Source of the DNA: Bacteroidota bacterium
GTDB taxonomy: Bacteria; Bacteroidota; Bacteroidia; Flavobacteriales; Flavobacteriaceae
DNA length: 64,000 nucleotides
Assembly (NCBI GenBank): GCA_023434025.1
Contig: JAEYTL010000008.1
Location: 1-64,000, forward strand
Direction: 5' to 3'
Under the pieces are notes generated by a model. That model ran no database searches. It was not told where the DNA came from and saw only the letters and a program-made list of their open reading frames with translations. The position numbers and the translations under genes are program-made. Positions 52,929 to 61,512 of the stretch are shown here, one piece after another (the stretch's first letter is position 1; each line of letters starts with the position of its first letter).

Positions 52929-53123
52929 GGAAAAAGACCGGGGTCGGGATGTTGTCTTTGGGTTTGTTTCAGGTTACAAGTTTCAGGTTGAATGGAAGTT
53001 CTAATCAACAGAAAAGTAAAAATATTCCGTTTCATTCGATTAATTTTGCAACTGATAATTACACATCACCTTTTTTAATTTTTTTAAATCTGCATTTAAA
53101 ATAAAAAATCGCAATCAAAGAAA

Positions 53124-54056
53124 ATGACCTATTTAAACCTCGTTCGTTATAAAAATTTACTCCTGCTTGCCTTGATGCAATTAATATTCCGTTACGGTTT
53201 TCTAAAGCAGCAGGACGGTTATTTAGCTTTGGCCGACTGGCAATATTTTTTACTCGTTTTATCAACAGTTTTGTTAGCCGCCGCCGGATATGTGATCAAC
53301 GATATTTTTGATCAGGAAACCGATACCATCAACCGTCCGCAAAGAGTGATTGTCGGCAAAACCGTTTCTGAAGCAAAAGCTTATAACCTCTACGTGGGTT
53401 TAAACATTATCGGTGTAGCCATCGGTTTCTACCTTTCCAATGTAATTGAAAAACCAAGTTTTGCTACACTTTTCATTTTTATTGCCGCCGGTCTGTACTT
53501 TTATGCCACTACATTAAAAAGAATGCTGTTGTTGGGTAACCTGTTAGTTGCTTTCATCCTCGGATTGAGTGTCCTGATCATTGGTGTTTTTGATTTATAT
53601 CCGGCTACTTATGACGGCAACCGCGACCAAATGGGATTGTTGTTTAAGATCCTGGTCGATTATGCAACTTTTGCATTTGTATTGAATTTAATCCGGGAAA
53701 TTACTAAGGATGCCGAAGATGTAAAGGGAGATTATAACCAGGGTATGCAGACACTACCGATAGTATTGGGTATAAACAGAACCACTAAGGTTATGTCTGG
53801 TCTGTTGTTGTTGGCCTTTGCAGTCATTCTATGGTATATCAACAAGCATTTAATGGGGTTTGATCTGCACTATGCCGCTTTATATGTTCTTTTTTTAGTG
53901 GCCGGCCCGCTTTTGTTTGCATTGATTAAAAGCTGGAACGCTAAAACCAATTCAGATTTTCACCGGTTGAGCCGTATTTTAAAATGGGTGATCTTCTTTG
54001 GAATTCTGTCGATTGCCGTGATTACGTATAACATCAAAATCAACACCAATGCTTAG
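53124..54056 (+). CDS. UbiA-family prenyltransferase (geranylgeranylglycerol-phosphate transferase-like)
   Basis: 310 residues with about eight to nine membrane helices. The Asp-rich motifs are YVINDIFDQETDTINRPQR (about residue 55-72) and REITKDAEDVKGDYNQG (about 190-206). It resembles the UbiA proteins of flavobacteria labelled geranylgeranylglycerol-phosphate geranylgeranyltransferase. The actual acceptor in these bacteria is not established. Its 3' end overlaps the Maf gene by 8 bases. It may share a transcript with DUF2520-KdsC, though a 195-base spacer intervenes in which I see nothing clear. Confidence 0.85.
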   Translation: MTYLNLVRYKNLLLLALMQLIFRYGFLKQQDGYLALADWQYFLLVLSTVLLAAAGYVINDIFDQETDTINRPQRVIVGKTVSEAKAYNLYVGLNIIGVAIGFYLSNVIEKPSFATLFIFIAAGLYFYATTLKRMLLLGNLLVAFILGLSVLIIGVFDLYPATYDGNRDQMGLLFKILVDYATFAFVLNLIREITKDAEDVKGDYNQGMQTLPIVLGINRTTKVMSGLLLLAFAVILWYINKHLMGFDLHYAALYVLFLVAGPLLFALIKSWNAKTNSDFHRLSRILKWVIFFGILSIAVITYNIKINTNA

Positions 54057-54636
54057 AGAAAAACTTAAAAATTGTACCATCATTCTGGCTTCGGGGTCCC
54101 CGAGAAGACAACAGTTTTTTAAAGACCTGGGTATTGATTTTGAAATCCGGTTAAAAGAAGTGGAAGAAATTTATCCGCCTCATCTTCAGGCAGAGGGAAT
54201 TACCAATTACCTGGCCGAGTTAAAAGCAAATGCTTTTGAGGATGAAATTAATCCAGGTGAACTTTTGATTACCAGCGATACTATTGTCTGGCATCATAAT
54301 CAATGTTTGGGGAAGCCGAAAGATACAGAAGAGGCTTTCAGAATGTTGCAATCCTTGTCAGGTGCAACCCACGAAGTAATTACATCCGTTTGTTTTAAAA
54401 CAAACACAAAAACCGAAACGTTTCATGAAATAACCAAGGTGACATTTCAGGCACTTTCTGAGGAAGCAATCCGGTATTATGTGGATTATTACAAACCGTT
54501 TGACAAAGCCGGAAGTTATGCCATTCAGGAATGGATCGGTTATATCGGCATAAGTAAAATTGAAGGCTCCTATACCAATGTGGTAGGCATGCCTATGCAC
54601 TTGGTTTATCAAAAATTAATGAATTTTGTACAATAA
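54049..54636 (+). CDS. maf: Maf-family nucleoside triphosphate pyrophosphatase
   Basis: 195 residues. Maf signature near the N-terminus (ILASGSPRRQQFFKDLGI), then EEIYPPHLQAEGITNYLAELKANAF, SDTIVWHHNQCLGKPKDTEEAF and the C-terminal YAIQEWIGYIGISKIEGSYTNVVGMP (shown only in part here: KIEGSYTNVVGMP). It hydrolyses dTTP/UTP or modified nucleotides as a house-cleaning enzyme. It starts inside the prenyltransferase gene (8-base overlap) and is 9 bases before the MscS gene. Confidence 0.93.
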   Translation: MLREKLKNCTIILASGSPRRQQFFKDLGIDFEIRLKEVEEIYPPHLQAEGITNYLAELKANAFEDEINPGELLITSDTIVWHHNQCLGKPKDTEEAFRMLQSLSGATHEVITSVCFKTNTKTETFHEITKVTFQALSEEAIRYYVDYYKPFDKAGSYAIQEWIGYIGISKIEGSYTNVVGMPMHLVYQKLMNFVQ

Positions 54637-54645
54637 TGTCTAGCC

Positions 54646-55179
54646 ATGGAATTTTTTAAACTGTATATTAAAGAAGTAATTGCCTCCGGCATCGTTATTT
54701 TAATCGCTGTTTTACTGAGGTTTTTAGTCGCTAAAATAGTCCGGCAGTTTGCCAGGGTATCAGAAATTTTTTTAGTACAACGTACTAATCTGGTCATCAA
54801 GTATTTTAACATTCTTATCGGCATGGTGGCCGTTATTGTTTTATTTGTCATTTGGGGTGTAAAACCACAGAATGTTATCTTGGTGACCTCTTCCATTTTT
54901 GCCGTAATTGGGGTTGCCATGTTTGCCCAATGGTCTATTCTGAGTAATGTTTCTTCCGGAATTATCCTGTTTTTTTCGGCTCCTTTTAAAATTGGTGATA
55001 CCATCCGGATTCACGATAAGGATTTTCCGATTGAAGCCGAAATTGAAGACATTCGCGGATTTCATACCTATCTGAAAACCAAAGAAGGTGAACTCATTAC
55101 CTATCCCAACAGTTTATTGCTTCAAAAAGGAGTTACCGTGGTGAAATACCCGTCAGAAACACAAGAGTTTACAGATTAA
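54646..55179 (+). CDS. Small mechanosensitive channel (MscS family)
   Basis: 177 residues. Two N-terminal membrane helices (about 12-28 and 47-70) and a pore helix (VIGVAMFAQWSILSNVSSGIILFF, about 87-110, shown in two parts of the motif), followed by the MscS beta domain (FKIGDTIRIHDKDFPIEAEI, GELITYPNSLLLQKGV). It lacks the C-terminal alpha/beta domain of full-length MscS and so is a minimal form. It probably serves as an osmotic valve in the inner membrane. Third gene of the prenyltransferase-maf run. Confidence 0.9.
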   Translation: MEFFKLYIKEVIASGIVILIAVLLRFLVAKIVRQFARVSEIFLVQRTNLVIKYFNILIGMVAVIVLFVIWGVKPQNVILVTSSIFAVIGVAMFAQWSILSNVSSGIILFFSAPFKIGDTIRIHDKDFPIEAEIEDIRGFHTYLKTKEGELITYPNSLLLQKGVTVVKYPSETQEFTD

Positions 55180-55233
55180 CATTTCGTTGATAACACAATT
55201 GTTTTTTTTGCGTTATCTTCGAATCATTATCCT

Positions 55234-57063
55234 ATGACTCAAAAGCACTTATTTACATTACTTTTGCTTTGTTTGTGTTTTATTTCCTATGCTCAGGATA
55301 ATAAGACCAAGACTGATTCTACGGCTATTGGCTACAAAAAAATTGAGAATTACTCCAAACGCAATAAATTCACCAAATTTGTTCATAAACTCGTTTTCAA
55401 ATCCACCGGCGTTAAACCTGCCAAGCCCAGAAACGTACATACTGTAGCAAAAAAACATTCGGTTTACGAAAATAAAATTATTCGGAACATCCACATTAAA
55501 ACCCTTGATCCGTTTGGTTATTCTGAAGTTGACTCTTTAAAAAAACCCAAGCGTTTTTCTGAAAAAGCAGGTAATGCGGTTCATATGAAAAGTAAAAATT
55601 TTGCCATCAGAAACGTTTTACTGCTCAAAAAAAACGAGCCTTATGGCAGTTTAGTCATTAAAGAATCGGAACGTTTGGTGAGAAGCCAACGGTTTGTACG
55701 GAGGGTAGACTTTAGTGCTGAATTGGCAGGAACAAACAAAGACAGTGTTGATGTTACCATTACCGTGCTGGATTCCTGGAGTTTAATCCCAAATGCCAAC
55801 CTGACCCCTTCTAAAGCAACGTATGAACTCACTGAACGTAATTTTTTAGGTTCCGGGCATTTATGGGATAACCGGTACCAACAGGATTTAAACGACAAAA
55901 GAAAAGCTTTTTCTACCCGTTATATAATTCCAAACATCAGGAATACCTATATTCAAACGGATTTTAGTTATCAAATTGATCTGGATAACAACTATGCCAA
56001 AAGTGTTACTGTTGAACGCAGGTTTTTCTCTCCATTAACCCGGTGGGCCGGCGGTTTGTTTGTGGAAAACAGGTTAAGAAGAGACAGTTTACCTAATTTT
56101 GAGGACAATTACTCACTTCAGACCTTTAAAAATAACACCATCGATTTGTGGGCAGGACATTCCTTTAAAATCAGAAGCGATGAGTTCAGCAACCGAAAAA
56201 GCACCAATTTAGTAACAACATTACGGTATCTGAAAATCAATTACCTGGAAGACATACCGGCGGAATTTGATGCCATCAATTTTTATTCCAACGAAACGGT
56301 ATGGCTAAGCGGAATAGGAATTTCATCACGGAAGTTTATTCAGGATGAATATGTTTTCAACTTTGCCATTGCAGAGGATATACCGATTGGAAATTATTAC
56401 GGAATTATCGGAGGACTACAGCGAAAAAATTTTCGGGACAGGCCTTATTTTGGTGCAAAAGCCACATTTGGAAACTATTATAAATGGGGCTACTTCAGTA
56501 CAAACGCTGAATATGGAAGTTTTTTTAAAGAGCAAAAAAATGAACAAAGTGCTTTTGCCTTTCAAATCAATTACTTTACGCCTTTATTAGAAATCGGAAA
56601 ATGGAAAATCAGGCAGTTTTTTAAAACCGATGCAATTATAGGCAGTCATCGCTTAGATTCGCCCGGCGACAGAATTTCTATAAATGAATCCAACGGAATC
56701 AACGGATTTAATGATCCTAAATACCTGGGAACTAAAAAAATGCTTTTTTCTCTGCAAACCCAGAGTTATTCCCCCTGGCAATGGGCAGGGTTCCGTTTTA
56801 GTCCGTTTTTTAATTACTCCTTAGCCTTTTTAGCAGATGCAGAAAAAAATTTCAGTAGAACTTCCGGTTATTCTAAAATAGGTTTTGGTGTGATTATTAC
56901 AAATGATTATTTGGTGTTCAACTCTTTTCAGATTTCATTTGCTTATTATCCGCAGCTTCCTAATCAAGGTGATAATTTATTCAAATCGAACACTTTTAAA
57001 ACCAGTGATTTTGGTTATCTGGATTTTGAAATCAACAAACCGAAAACGGTTTTATACGAATAA
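55234..57063 (+). CDS. Outer-membrane beta-barrel protein, BamA/TamA-like
   Basis: 609 residues. Signal peptide (LFTLLLLCLCFISYAQ), a basic linker, one or two POTRA-like modules (IIRNIHIKTLDPFG, IRNVLLLKKNEPYG... VRSQRFVRRVDFSAEL..., about 90-190), then a beta-rich region rich in aromatic strands to the C-terminus. It looks like an Omp85-type protein but is shorter than BamA. It may insert or transport surface proteins; the role is unproven. Imperfect promoter (TATCTTCG, 55214-55221) upstream. Confidence 0.72.
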   Translation: MTQKHLFTLLLLCLCFISYAQDNKTKTDSTAIGYKKIENYSKRNKFTKFVHKLVFKSTGVKPAKPRNVHTVAKKHSVYENKIIRNIHIKTLDPFGYSEVDSLKKPKRFSEKAGNAVHMKSKNFAIRNVLLLKKNEPYGSLVIKESERLVRSQRFVRRVDFSAELAGTNKDSVDVTITVLDSWSLIPNANLTPSKATYELTERNFLGSGHLWDNRYQQDLNDKRKAFSTRYIIPNIRNTYIQTDFSYQIDLDNNYAKSVTVERRFFSPLTRWAGGLFVENRLRRDSLPNFEDNYSLQTFKNNTIDLWAGHSFKIRSDEFSNRKSTNLVTTLRYLKINYLEDIPAEFDAINFYSNETVWLSGIGISSRKFIQDEYVFNFAIAEDIPIGNYYGIIGGLQRKNFRDRPYFGAKATFGNYYKWGYFSTNAEYGSFFKEQKNEQSAFAFQINYFTPLLEIGKWKIRQFFKTDAIIGSHRLDSPGDRISINESNGINGFNDPKYLGTKKMLFSLQTQSYSPWQWAGFRFSPFFNYSLAFLADAEKNFSRTSGYSKIGFGVIITNDYLVFNSFQISFAYYPQLPNQGDNLFKSNTFKTSDFGYLDFEINKPKTVLYE

Positions 57064-57140
57064 CGGAACAGGCACATGTGCTACGGCGTAATGTGATTGT
57101 TAAAGAAATTTTAATTAAATCATCGGCTTGTTTAATTCAC

Positions 57141-57148
57141 TATATTTG
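57141..57148 (+). promoter_or_regulatory. -7 promoter element of the PIG-L operon
   Basis: TATATTTG exactly fits TAnnTTTG, 26 bases before the PIG-L start. The nearest TTG is only 10 bases upstream, so a -33 element is not assigned. Confidence 0.5.
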
Positions 57149-57173
57149 ACTTTTACAGAAAACTGAGCAATCA

Positions 57174-59681
57174 ATGGGTTTAAAAAAATATTGTATATTC
57201 CTTTTTAGTTTACTTTCAGCTCCCGTATTGTGGGCTCAACAGCCTCAAAAACCATCTTCGGTTGAGATTTATCATCAGATTCAAAAGCTTAATTTTTTAG
57301 GTTCCGTTCTATACGTTGCAGCCCATCCCGATGATGAAAATACCCGCTTAATCTCCTATATGGCCAATCATGTAAAAGCCAGAACCGGTTATTTGTCACT
57401 CACCCGCGGCGATGGCGGTCAGAACCTCATCGGAACAGAATTGCGTGAACTACTGGGGGTAATCCGTACACAAGAATTATTAGAAGCAAGAAAAATTGAC
57501 GGAGGTGAACAGTTTTTTACCCGTGCCAACGATTTTGGTTTTTCAAAAGTACCGGATGAAACACTTAAAATATGGAATAAAAGCCAGGTGCTGGAAGACA
57601 TGATCTACATCATCCGAAAATTTAAACCCGACGTGATTATCAACCGTTTTGATCACCGCTCACCAGGCACCACACATGGTCATCACACTTCCTCCGCCAT
57701 GCTGGCCATTGAATTATTTGACCGGGTAAACGATCCTACCGTTTTTCCCAACCAATTAAAACACACCGTCACCTGGCAGCCCAAACGCTTATTTTTCAAT
57801 ACCTCCTGGTGGTTCTACGGCGGAAGAGAAAAATTTGACAAAGCCGACAAAAGCAAGCTGAACAATTTTGATATGGGAGTGTACTACCCTTCCTTTGGGA
57901 AATCAAATCAGGAAATTGCGGCTCTCAGCCGAAGCCGCCATCAGTCACAAGGATTTGGAAGTACCGGTTCACGGGGAGATGAAATTGAATATTTAGAGCT
58001 GATTAAAGGCGAAGCATCCAAAGACAATAAAAATATTTTTGAAGGAATTGATACATCCTGGAACCGTGTAAAAGGTGGGGCTGTCATCGGAAGCTTACTT
58101 TCTGAAATTGAAAAAAAGTTTGATTTCAAAAATCCTTCAGCCAGTATTCCGCAACTAACGGAGGCTTATGCTTTAATTCAAAAAACAGAAGATGAGCATT
58201 GGAAAAATATCAAAACAGAAGAGCTGAAAAAAATCATTGCTGCCTGTGCCGGATTATACTTAGAGGCAGTAGCGGAGTCGCAAAGTTCAACTCCCGGAAG
58301 TCTTTTAAAAGTAAAGCTGGAAGCCATCAACCGGAGCAACCAGCACATGGTATTAAACAGCATCAGCACAAATCCGGCTTCTGTTACCACACCTGCTGTT
58401 ACTCCACTGCCCAATAATCAGCCACATTATTTTGACATTGAGCTGCAGCTCGGTAAAAATCAGGAATACACCGCTCCGTACTGGCTTAAAGAACCGGGTA
58501 CTGTGGGCATGTACACCGTTACTGATCAGGAAAACATAGGGGTTCCCGATATTATCCGAACCATTTCTGTTACTTTTCTGATAGAGATCAACGGAATCGT
58601 TATCCCGTTTGAACGGAAAGTAATTTATAAATATAACGATGAAGTTAAAGGAGAAGTTTACAAACCTTTTGATGTTGTGCCGGTTGCCACAACTTCTATT
58701 CAGGATAAAGTAAAAATTTTTAATTCAGATCAGAGTAAACCCGTTGGTGTAAAGATAAAAGCCGGGAAAGACGATGTAAGCGGTAATGCCTTTCTGACTG
58801 TAGCTGAAGGCTGGAAAGTTTCTCCGGAATCCGTTCCTTTTGAAATCCATAAGAAAGGAGGAGAAATCACGGTTTATTTTAACGTAACTCCACCACAAAA
58901 TTCAGGCGAAGCAATAGCCAAAAGCTATGTTATGGTGAACGGAGAAAAAGCAGAAAAAGAACAAATCAATATTCAATACGAACACATTGCCCAACAACAG
59001 GTTTTGGTAAATGCTGAAGCAAAGTTCAGCAAATTAGATATTCGTATTAACAATGAAAAGATTGCTTATATCATGGGGGCAGGCGATGAAGTGCCGATTT
59101 ATTTATCGCAGATGGGCTATGATGTCAGCATTATAAAACCGGAAGAGATTACCGCAGAAAATCTAAAAAATTTTCAGGTGGTCATCATGGGAATCAGGGC
59201 TTACAACACGGTAGATGAATTAGCTTTTAAACAACAAATTCTATTTGATTTTGTTAAAAACGGAAACACCATGATTGTGCAATATAACACAACCGGAAAA
59301 CTGACCGTAAAAGAAATAGCTCCTTATACTTTAAAAATCTCGCGGGACAGAGTAACCGAAGAAGAAGCTGAAGTTCGCTTTTTAGCTCCCAAACATAAAC
59401 TTTTAAATTTTCCGAATAAAATTACATCCGACGATTTTGAAGGATGGGTTCAGGAGCAGGGTCTGTACTATCCGAATGAATGGGACGCAACCTTTACGCC
59501 TATTCTTTCGTCTAATGACAAAGGCGAAAAACCAAAAAATGGTGGTTTATTAATCGCACCATACGGCAAAGGATATTATATTTACACCGGTTTAAGCTTC
59601 TTCAGAGAGCTTCCTGCAGGTGTTTCCGGAGCTTATCGTTTGTTTGCCAATATGATTTCTATCGGAACCAAAACAGATTAG
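57174..59681 (+). CDS. Large secreted PIG-L family deacetylase
   Basis: 835 residues with a signal peptide (CIFLFSLLSAPVLWAQ). PIG-L/LmbE zinc deacetylase domain (about 35-330) with AAHPDDENTR (metal His and two Asp) and the later GHHTSSAM (metal His). The middle is Ig-like. The C-terminal region (about 620-835, from IAYIMGAGDEVPIYLSQMGY) is a class I glutamine-amidotransferase-like Rossmann domain without an obvious catalytic Cys. Substrates of PIG-L enzymes are N-acetyl-glucosamine derivatives. The sequence ends 3 bases before a small membrane protein and a Na+ symporter gene. Confidence 0.88.
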   Translation: MGLKKYCIFLFSLLSAPVLWAQQPQKPSSVEIYHQIQKLNFLGSVLYVAAHPDDENTRLISYMANHVKARTGYLSLTRGDGGQNLIGTELRELLGVIRTQELLEARKIDGGEQFFTRANDFGFSKVPDETLKIWNKSQVLEDMIYIIRKFKPDVIINRFDHRSPGTTHGHHTSSAMLAIELFDRVNDPTVFPNQLKHTVTWQPKRLFFNTSWWFYGGREKFDKADKSKLNNFDMGVYYPSFGKSNQEIAALSRSRHQSQGFGSTGSRGDEIEYLELIKGEASKDNKNIFEGIDTSWNRVKGGAVIGSLLSEIEKKFDFKNPSASIPQLTEAYALIQKTEDEHWKNIKTEELKKIIAACAGLYLEAVAESQSSTPGSLLKVKLEAINRSNQHMVLNSISTNPASVTTPAVTPLPNNQPHYFDIELQLGKNQEYTAPYWLKEPGTVGMYTVTDQENIGVPDIIRTISVTFLIEINGIVIPFERKVIYKYNDEVKGEVYKPFDVVPVATTSIQDKVKIFNSDQSKPVGVKIKAGKDDVSGNAFLTVAEGWKVSPESVPFEIHKKGGEITVYFNVTPPQNSGEAIAKSYVMVNGEKAEKEQINIQYEHIAQQQVLVNAEAKFSKLDIRINNEKIAYIMGAGDEVPIYLSQMGYDVSIIKPEEITAENLKNFQVVIMGIRAYNTVDELAFKQQILFDFVKNGNTMIVQYNTTGKLTVKEIAPYTLKISRDRVTEEEAEVRFLAPKHKLLNFPNKITSDDFEGWVQEQGLYYPNEWDATFTPILSSNDKGEKPKNGGLLIAPYGKGYYIYTGLSFFRELPAGVSGAYRLFANMISIGTKTD

Positions 59682-59684
59682 AAG

Positions 59685-59792
59685 ATGACAGAAAATAAAA
59701 AAAACAATCTTAAAAGTATTTACATCTGGATGATCCTGATCAATGCATTCTATATTTTAATCTTTTATTTTTTTATGCAATATTTTTCCTGA
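59685..59792 (+). CDS. Tiny single-helix membrane protein upstream of a symporter
   Basis: 35 residues. A basic, Asn/Lys-rich N-terminus (MTENKKNNLKS) is followed by one hydrophobic helix (IYIWMILINAFYILIFYFF). It lies 3 bases after the PIG-L stop and 3 bases before the symporter start, so coupling is tight. Position and size recall the small accessory subunits of some solute/sodium symporters (YhdT or YjcH type). That is an analogy; there is no clear sequence match. Confidence 0.65.
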   Translation: MTENKKNNLKSIYIWMILINAFYILIFYFFMQYFS

Positions 59793-59795
59793 CCC

Positions 59796-61502
59796 ATGCA
59801 AACACTCGATTGGTTCATACTCACTTTCACCCTGCTATTCATAGTGGTTTATGGTGCCTGGAAAACTAAGGGCAGTCAAAATGTTAAAGATTATATTCTG
59901 GGGAACAACGAAGCCAAATGGTGGACTATCGGCATTTCGGTTATGGCAACCCAGGCCAGTGCCATTACCTTTCTTTCTACACCCGGACAGGCTTTTCACG
60001 ACGGGATGGGGTTTGTGCAATTCTATTTTGGTTTACCATTGGCCATGGTCTTTATCTGTATCTTTTTTATCCCCATATACCACAAACTGAATGTTTATAC
60101 GGCTTATGAATTTTTAGAAAAACGATTTGACTTAAAAACCAGAAGTTTGGCCGCCGTTTTATTTCTGATTCAAAGAGGATTAGCTGCCGGAATTACCATT
60201 TATGCTCCCGCCATTATTTTGTCTTCTATTTTGGGTTGGAACCTTAATTTATTAAACCTAATTATTGGTGCTTTAGTAATTATTTATACTGTTTCCGGAG
60301 GAACTAAGGCAGTAAACGTAACACAAAAACAGCAAATGTTTATCATTATGCTGGGCATGTTCATTGCATTTTATCTGATATTGAGTTACCTGCCAAAAGA
60401 AGTGACTTTCAGTAACGCACTTCAGATTGCCGGGGTGAATGATAAAATGAACATCCTCGATTTTTCGGTCAATCCCAATAGTCGATATACATTCTGGAGC
60501 GGAATTACCGGCGGGTTATTTTTAGCCCTCTCCTACTTTGGAACCGATCAATCACAGGTGCAGCGGTATCTTTCCGGGAAATCGATACGCGAAAGCCAGT
60601 TAGGACTTATCTTTAACGGATTTATGAAGGTGCCCATGCAGTTTTTTATTCTGCTCACCGGCGTAATGGTCTTTGTTTTTTTTCAGTTCAATAAAGTACC
60701 GCTTAATTTTAACCCGACCAGCCAGCTTGCGGTTGAAAAATCAATTTATGCAGAAGAATACAAGCTATTGGAAAAGAAACTCGAAGAAATTCATGATGAA
60801 AAGAAAATTGTCACACTCACTTATGCCAATCAGCTGAATATTGATGTTGACAATCCGACTCTTCGAAAGAGAATGATTGGTTTATATGAAAAAGAAAAAT
60901 TGCTCAAAGAGGAAGCAAAAACGATTATCAAAAGCCTAAACCAGGAATCGAACGACAAGGATTATGTCTTTATTCATTTCATTCTGCACTATTTACCCTC
61001 CGGTTTAGTAGGCTTGTTATTAGCTGTAATCCTATCGGCCGCTATGTCATCTACAGCCTCTGAATTAAATGCTTTGTCTTCCACCACGGTAATCGACATC
61101 TATAAACGCAACCTTAAAAAAGAAAAAACTGACCAGCATTTTGTCCGGGCTTCTAAAGGATTTACGCTTCTTTGGGGAATAATTGCCATTCTTTTTGCCT
61201 GCTTCGGAACCTTGGTAGAGAATCTTATTCAATTGGTTAATATCATCGGATCGGTGTTTTACGGAACCATTCTCGGCATATTTCTGGTGGCTTTCTTCCT
61301 TAAATTCATCAAAGGAAATGCGATTTTTTACGGAGGCGTAATCAGTCAGCTGATTATTTTTATAATTTATTACCAATGCATTCATATTTACCCGTCCGGT
61401 AAAGAAATCCTGGGTTATTTATGGCTGAATGCGATTGGGGCAGCACTGACCATCGGACTGGCATCGTTGATTCAATTTTTATCAAAATCAAAACTTAATT
61501 AG
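59796..61502 (+). CDS. Sodium:solute symporter (SSS family)
   Basis: 568 residues with about 13 membrane helices in the SSS/LeuT-fold order. Conserved segments are WWTIGISVMATQASAITFLSTPG near residue 45, YTVSGGTKAVNVT near 165, FGTDQSQVQRYLSG near 248 (Na+ site helix region), and LLLAVILSAAMSSTASELNALSS near 410. A long, charged cytosolic loop (about 310-390) is larger than in most members. Substrate unknown; the PIG-L neighbour hints at an amino sugar or derivative. Ends 10 bases before the TonB-receptor gene. Confidence 0.9.
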   Translation: MQTLDWFILTFTLLFIVVYGAWKTKGSQNVKDYILGNNEAKWWTIGISVMATQASAITFLSTPGQAFHDGMGFVQFYFGLPLAMVFICIFFIPIYHKLNVYTAYEFLEKRFDLKTRSLAAVLFLIQRGLAAGITIYAPAIILSSILGWNLNLLNLIIGALVIIYTVSGGTKAVNVTQKQQMFIIMLGMFIAFYLILSYLPKEVTFSNALQIAGVNDKMNILDFSVNPNSRYTFWSGITGGLFLALSYFGTDQSQVQRYLSGKSIRESQLGLIFNGFMKVPMQFFILLTGVMVFVFFQFNKVPLNFNPTSQLAVEKSIYAEEYKLLEKKLEEIHDEKKIVTLTYANQLNIDVDNPTLRKRMIGLYEKEKLLKEEAKTIIKSLNQESNDKDYVFIHFILHYLPSGLVGLLLAVILSAAMSSTASELNALSSTTVIDIYKRNLKKEKTDQHFVRASKGFTLLWGIIAILFACFGTLVENLIQLVNIIGSVFYGTILGIFLVAFFLKFIKGNAIFYGGVISQLIIFIIYYQCIHIYPSGKEILGYLWLNAIGAALTIGLASLIQFLSKSKLN

Positions 61503-61512
61503 CATTACAATT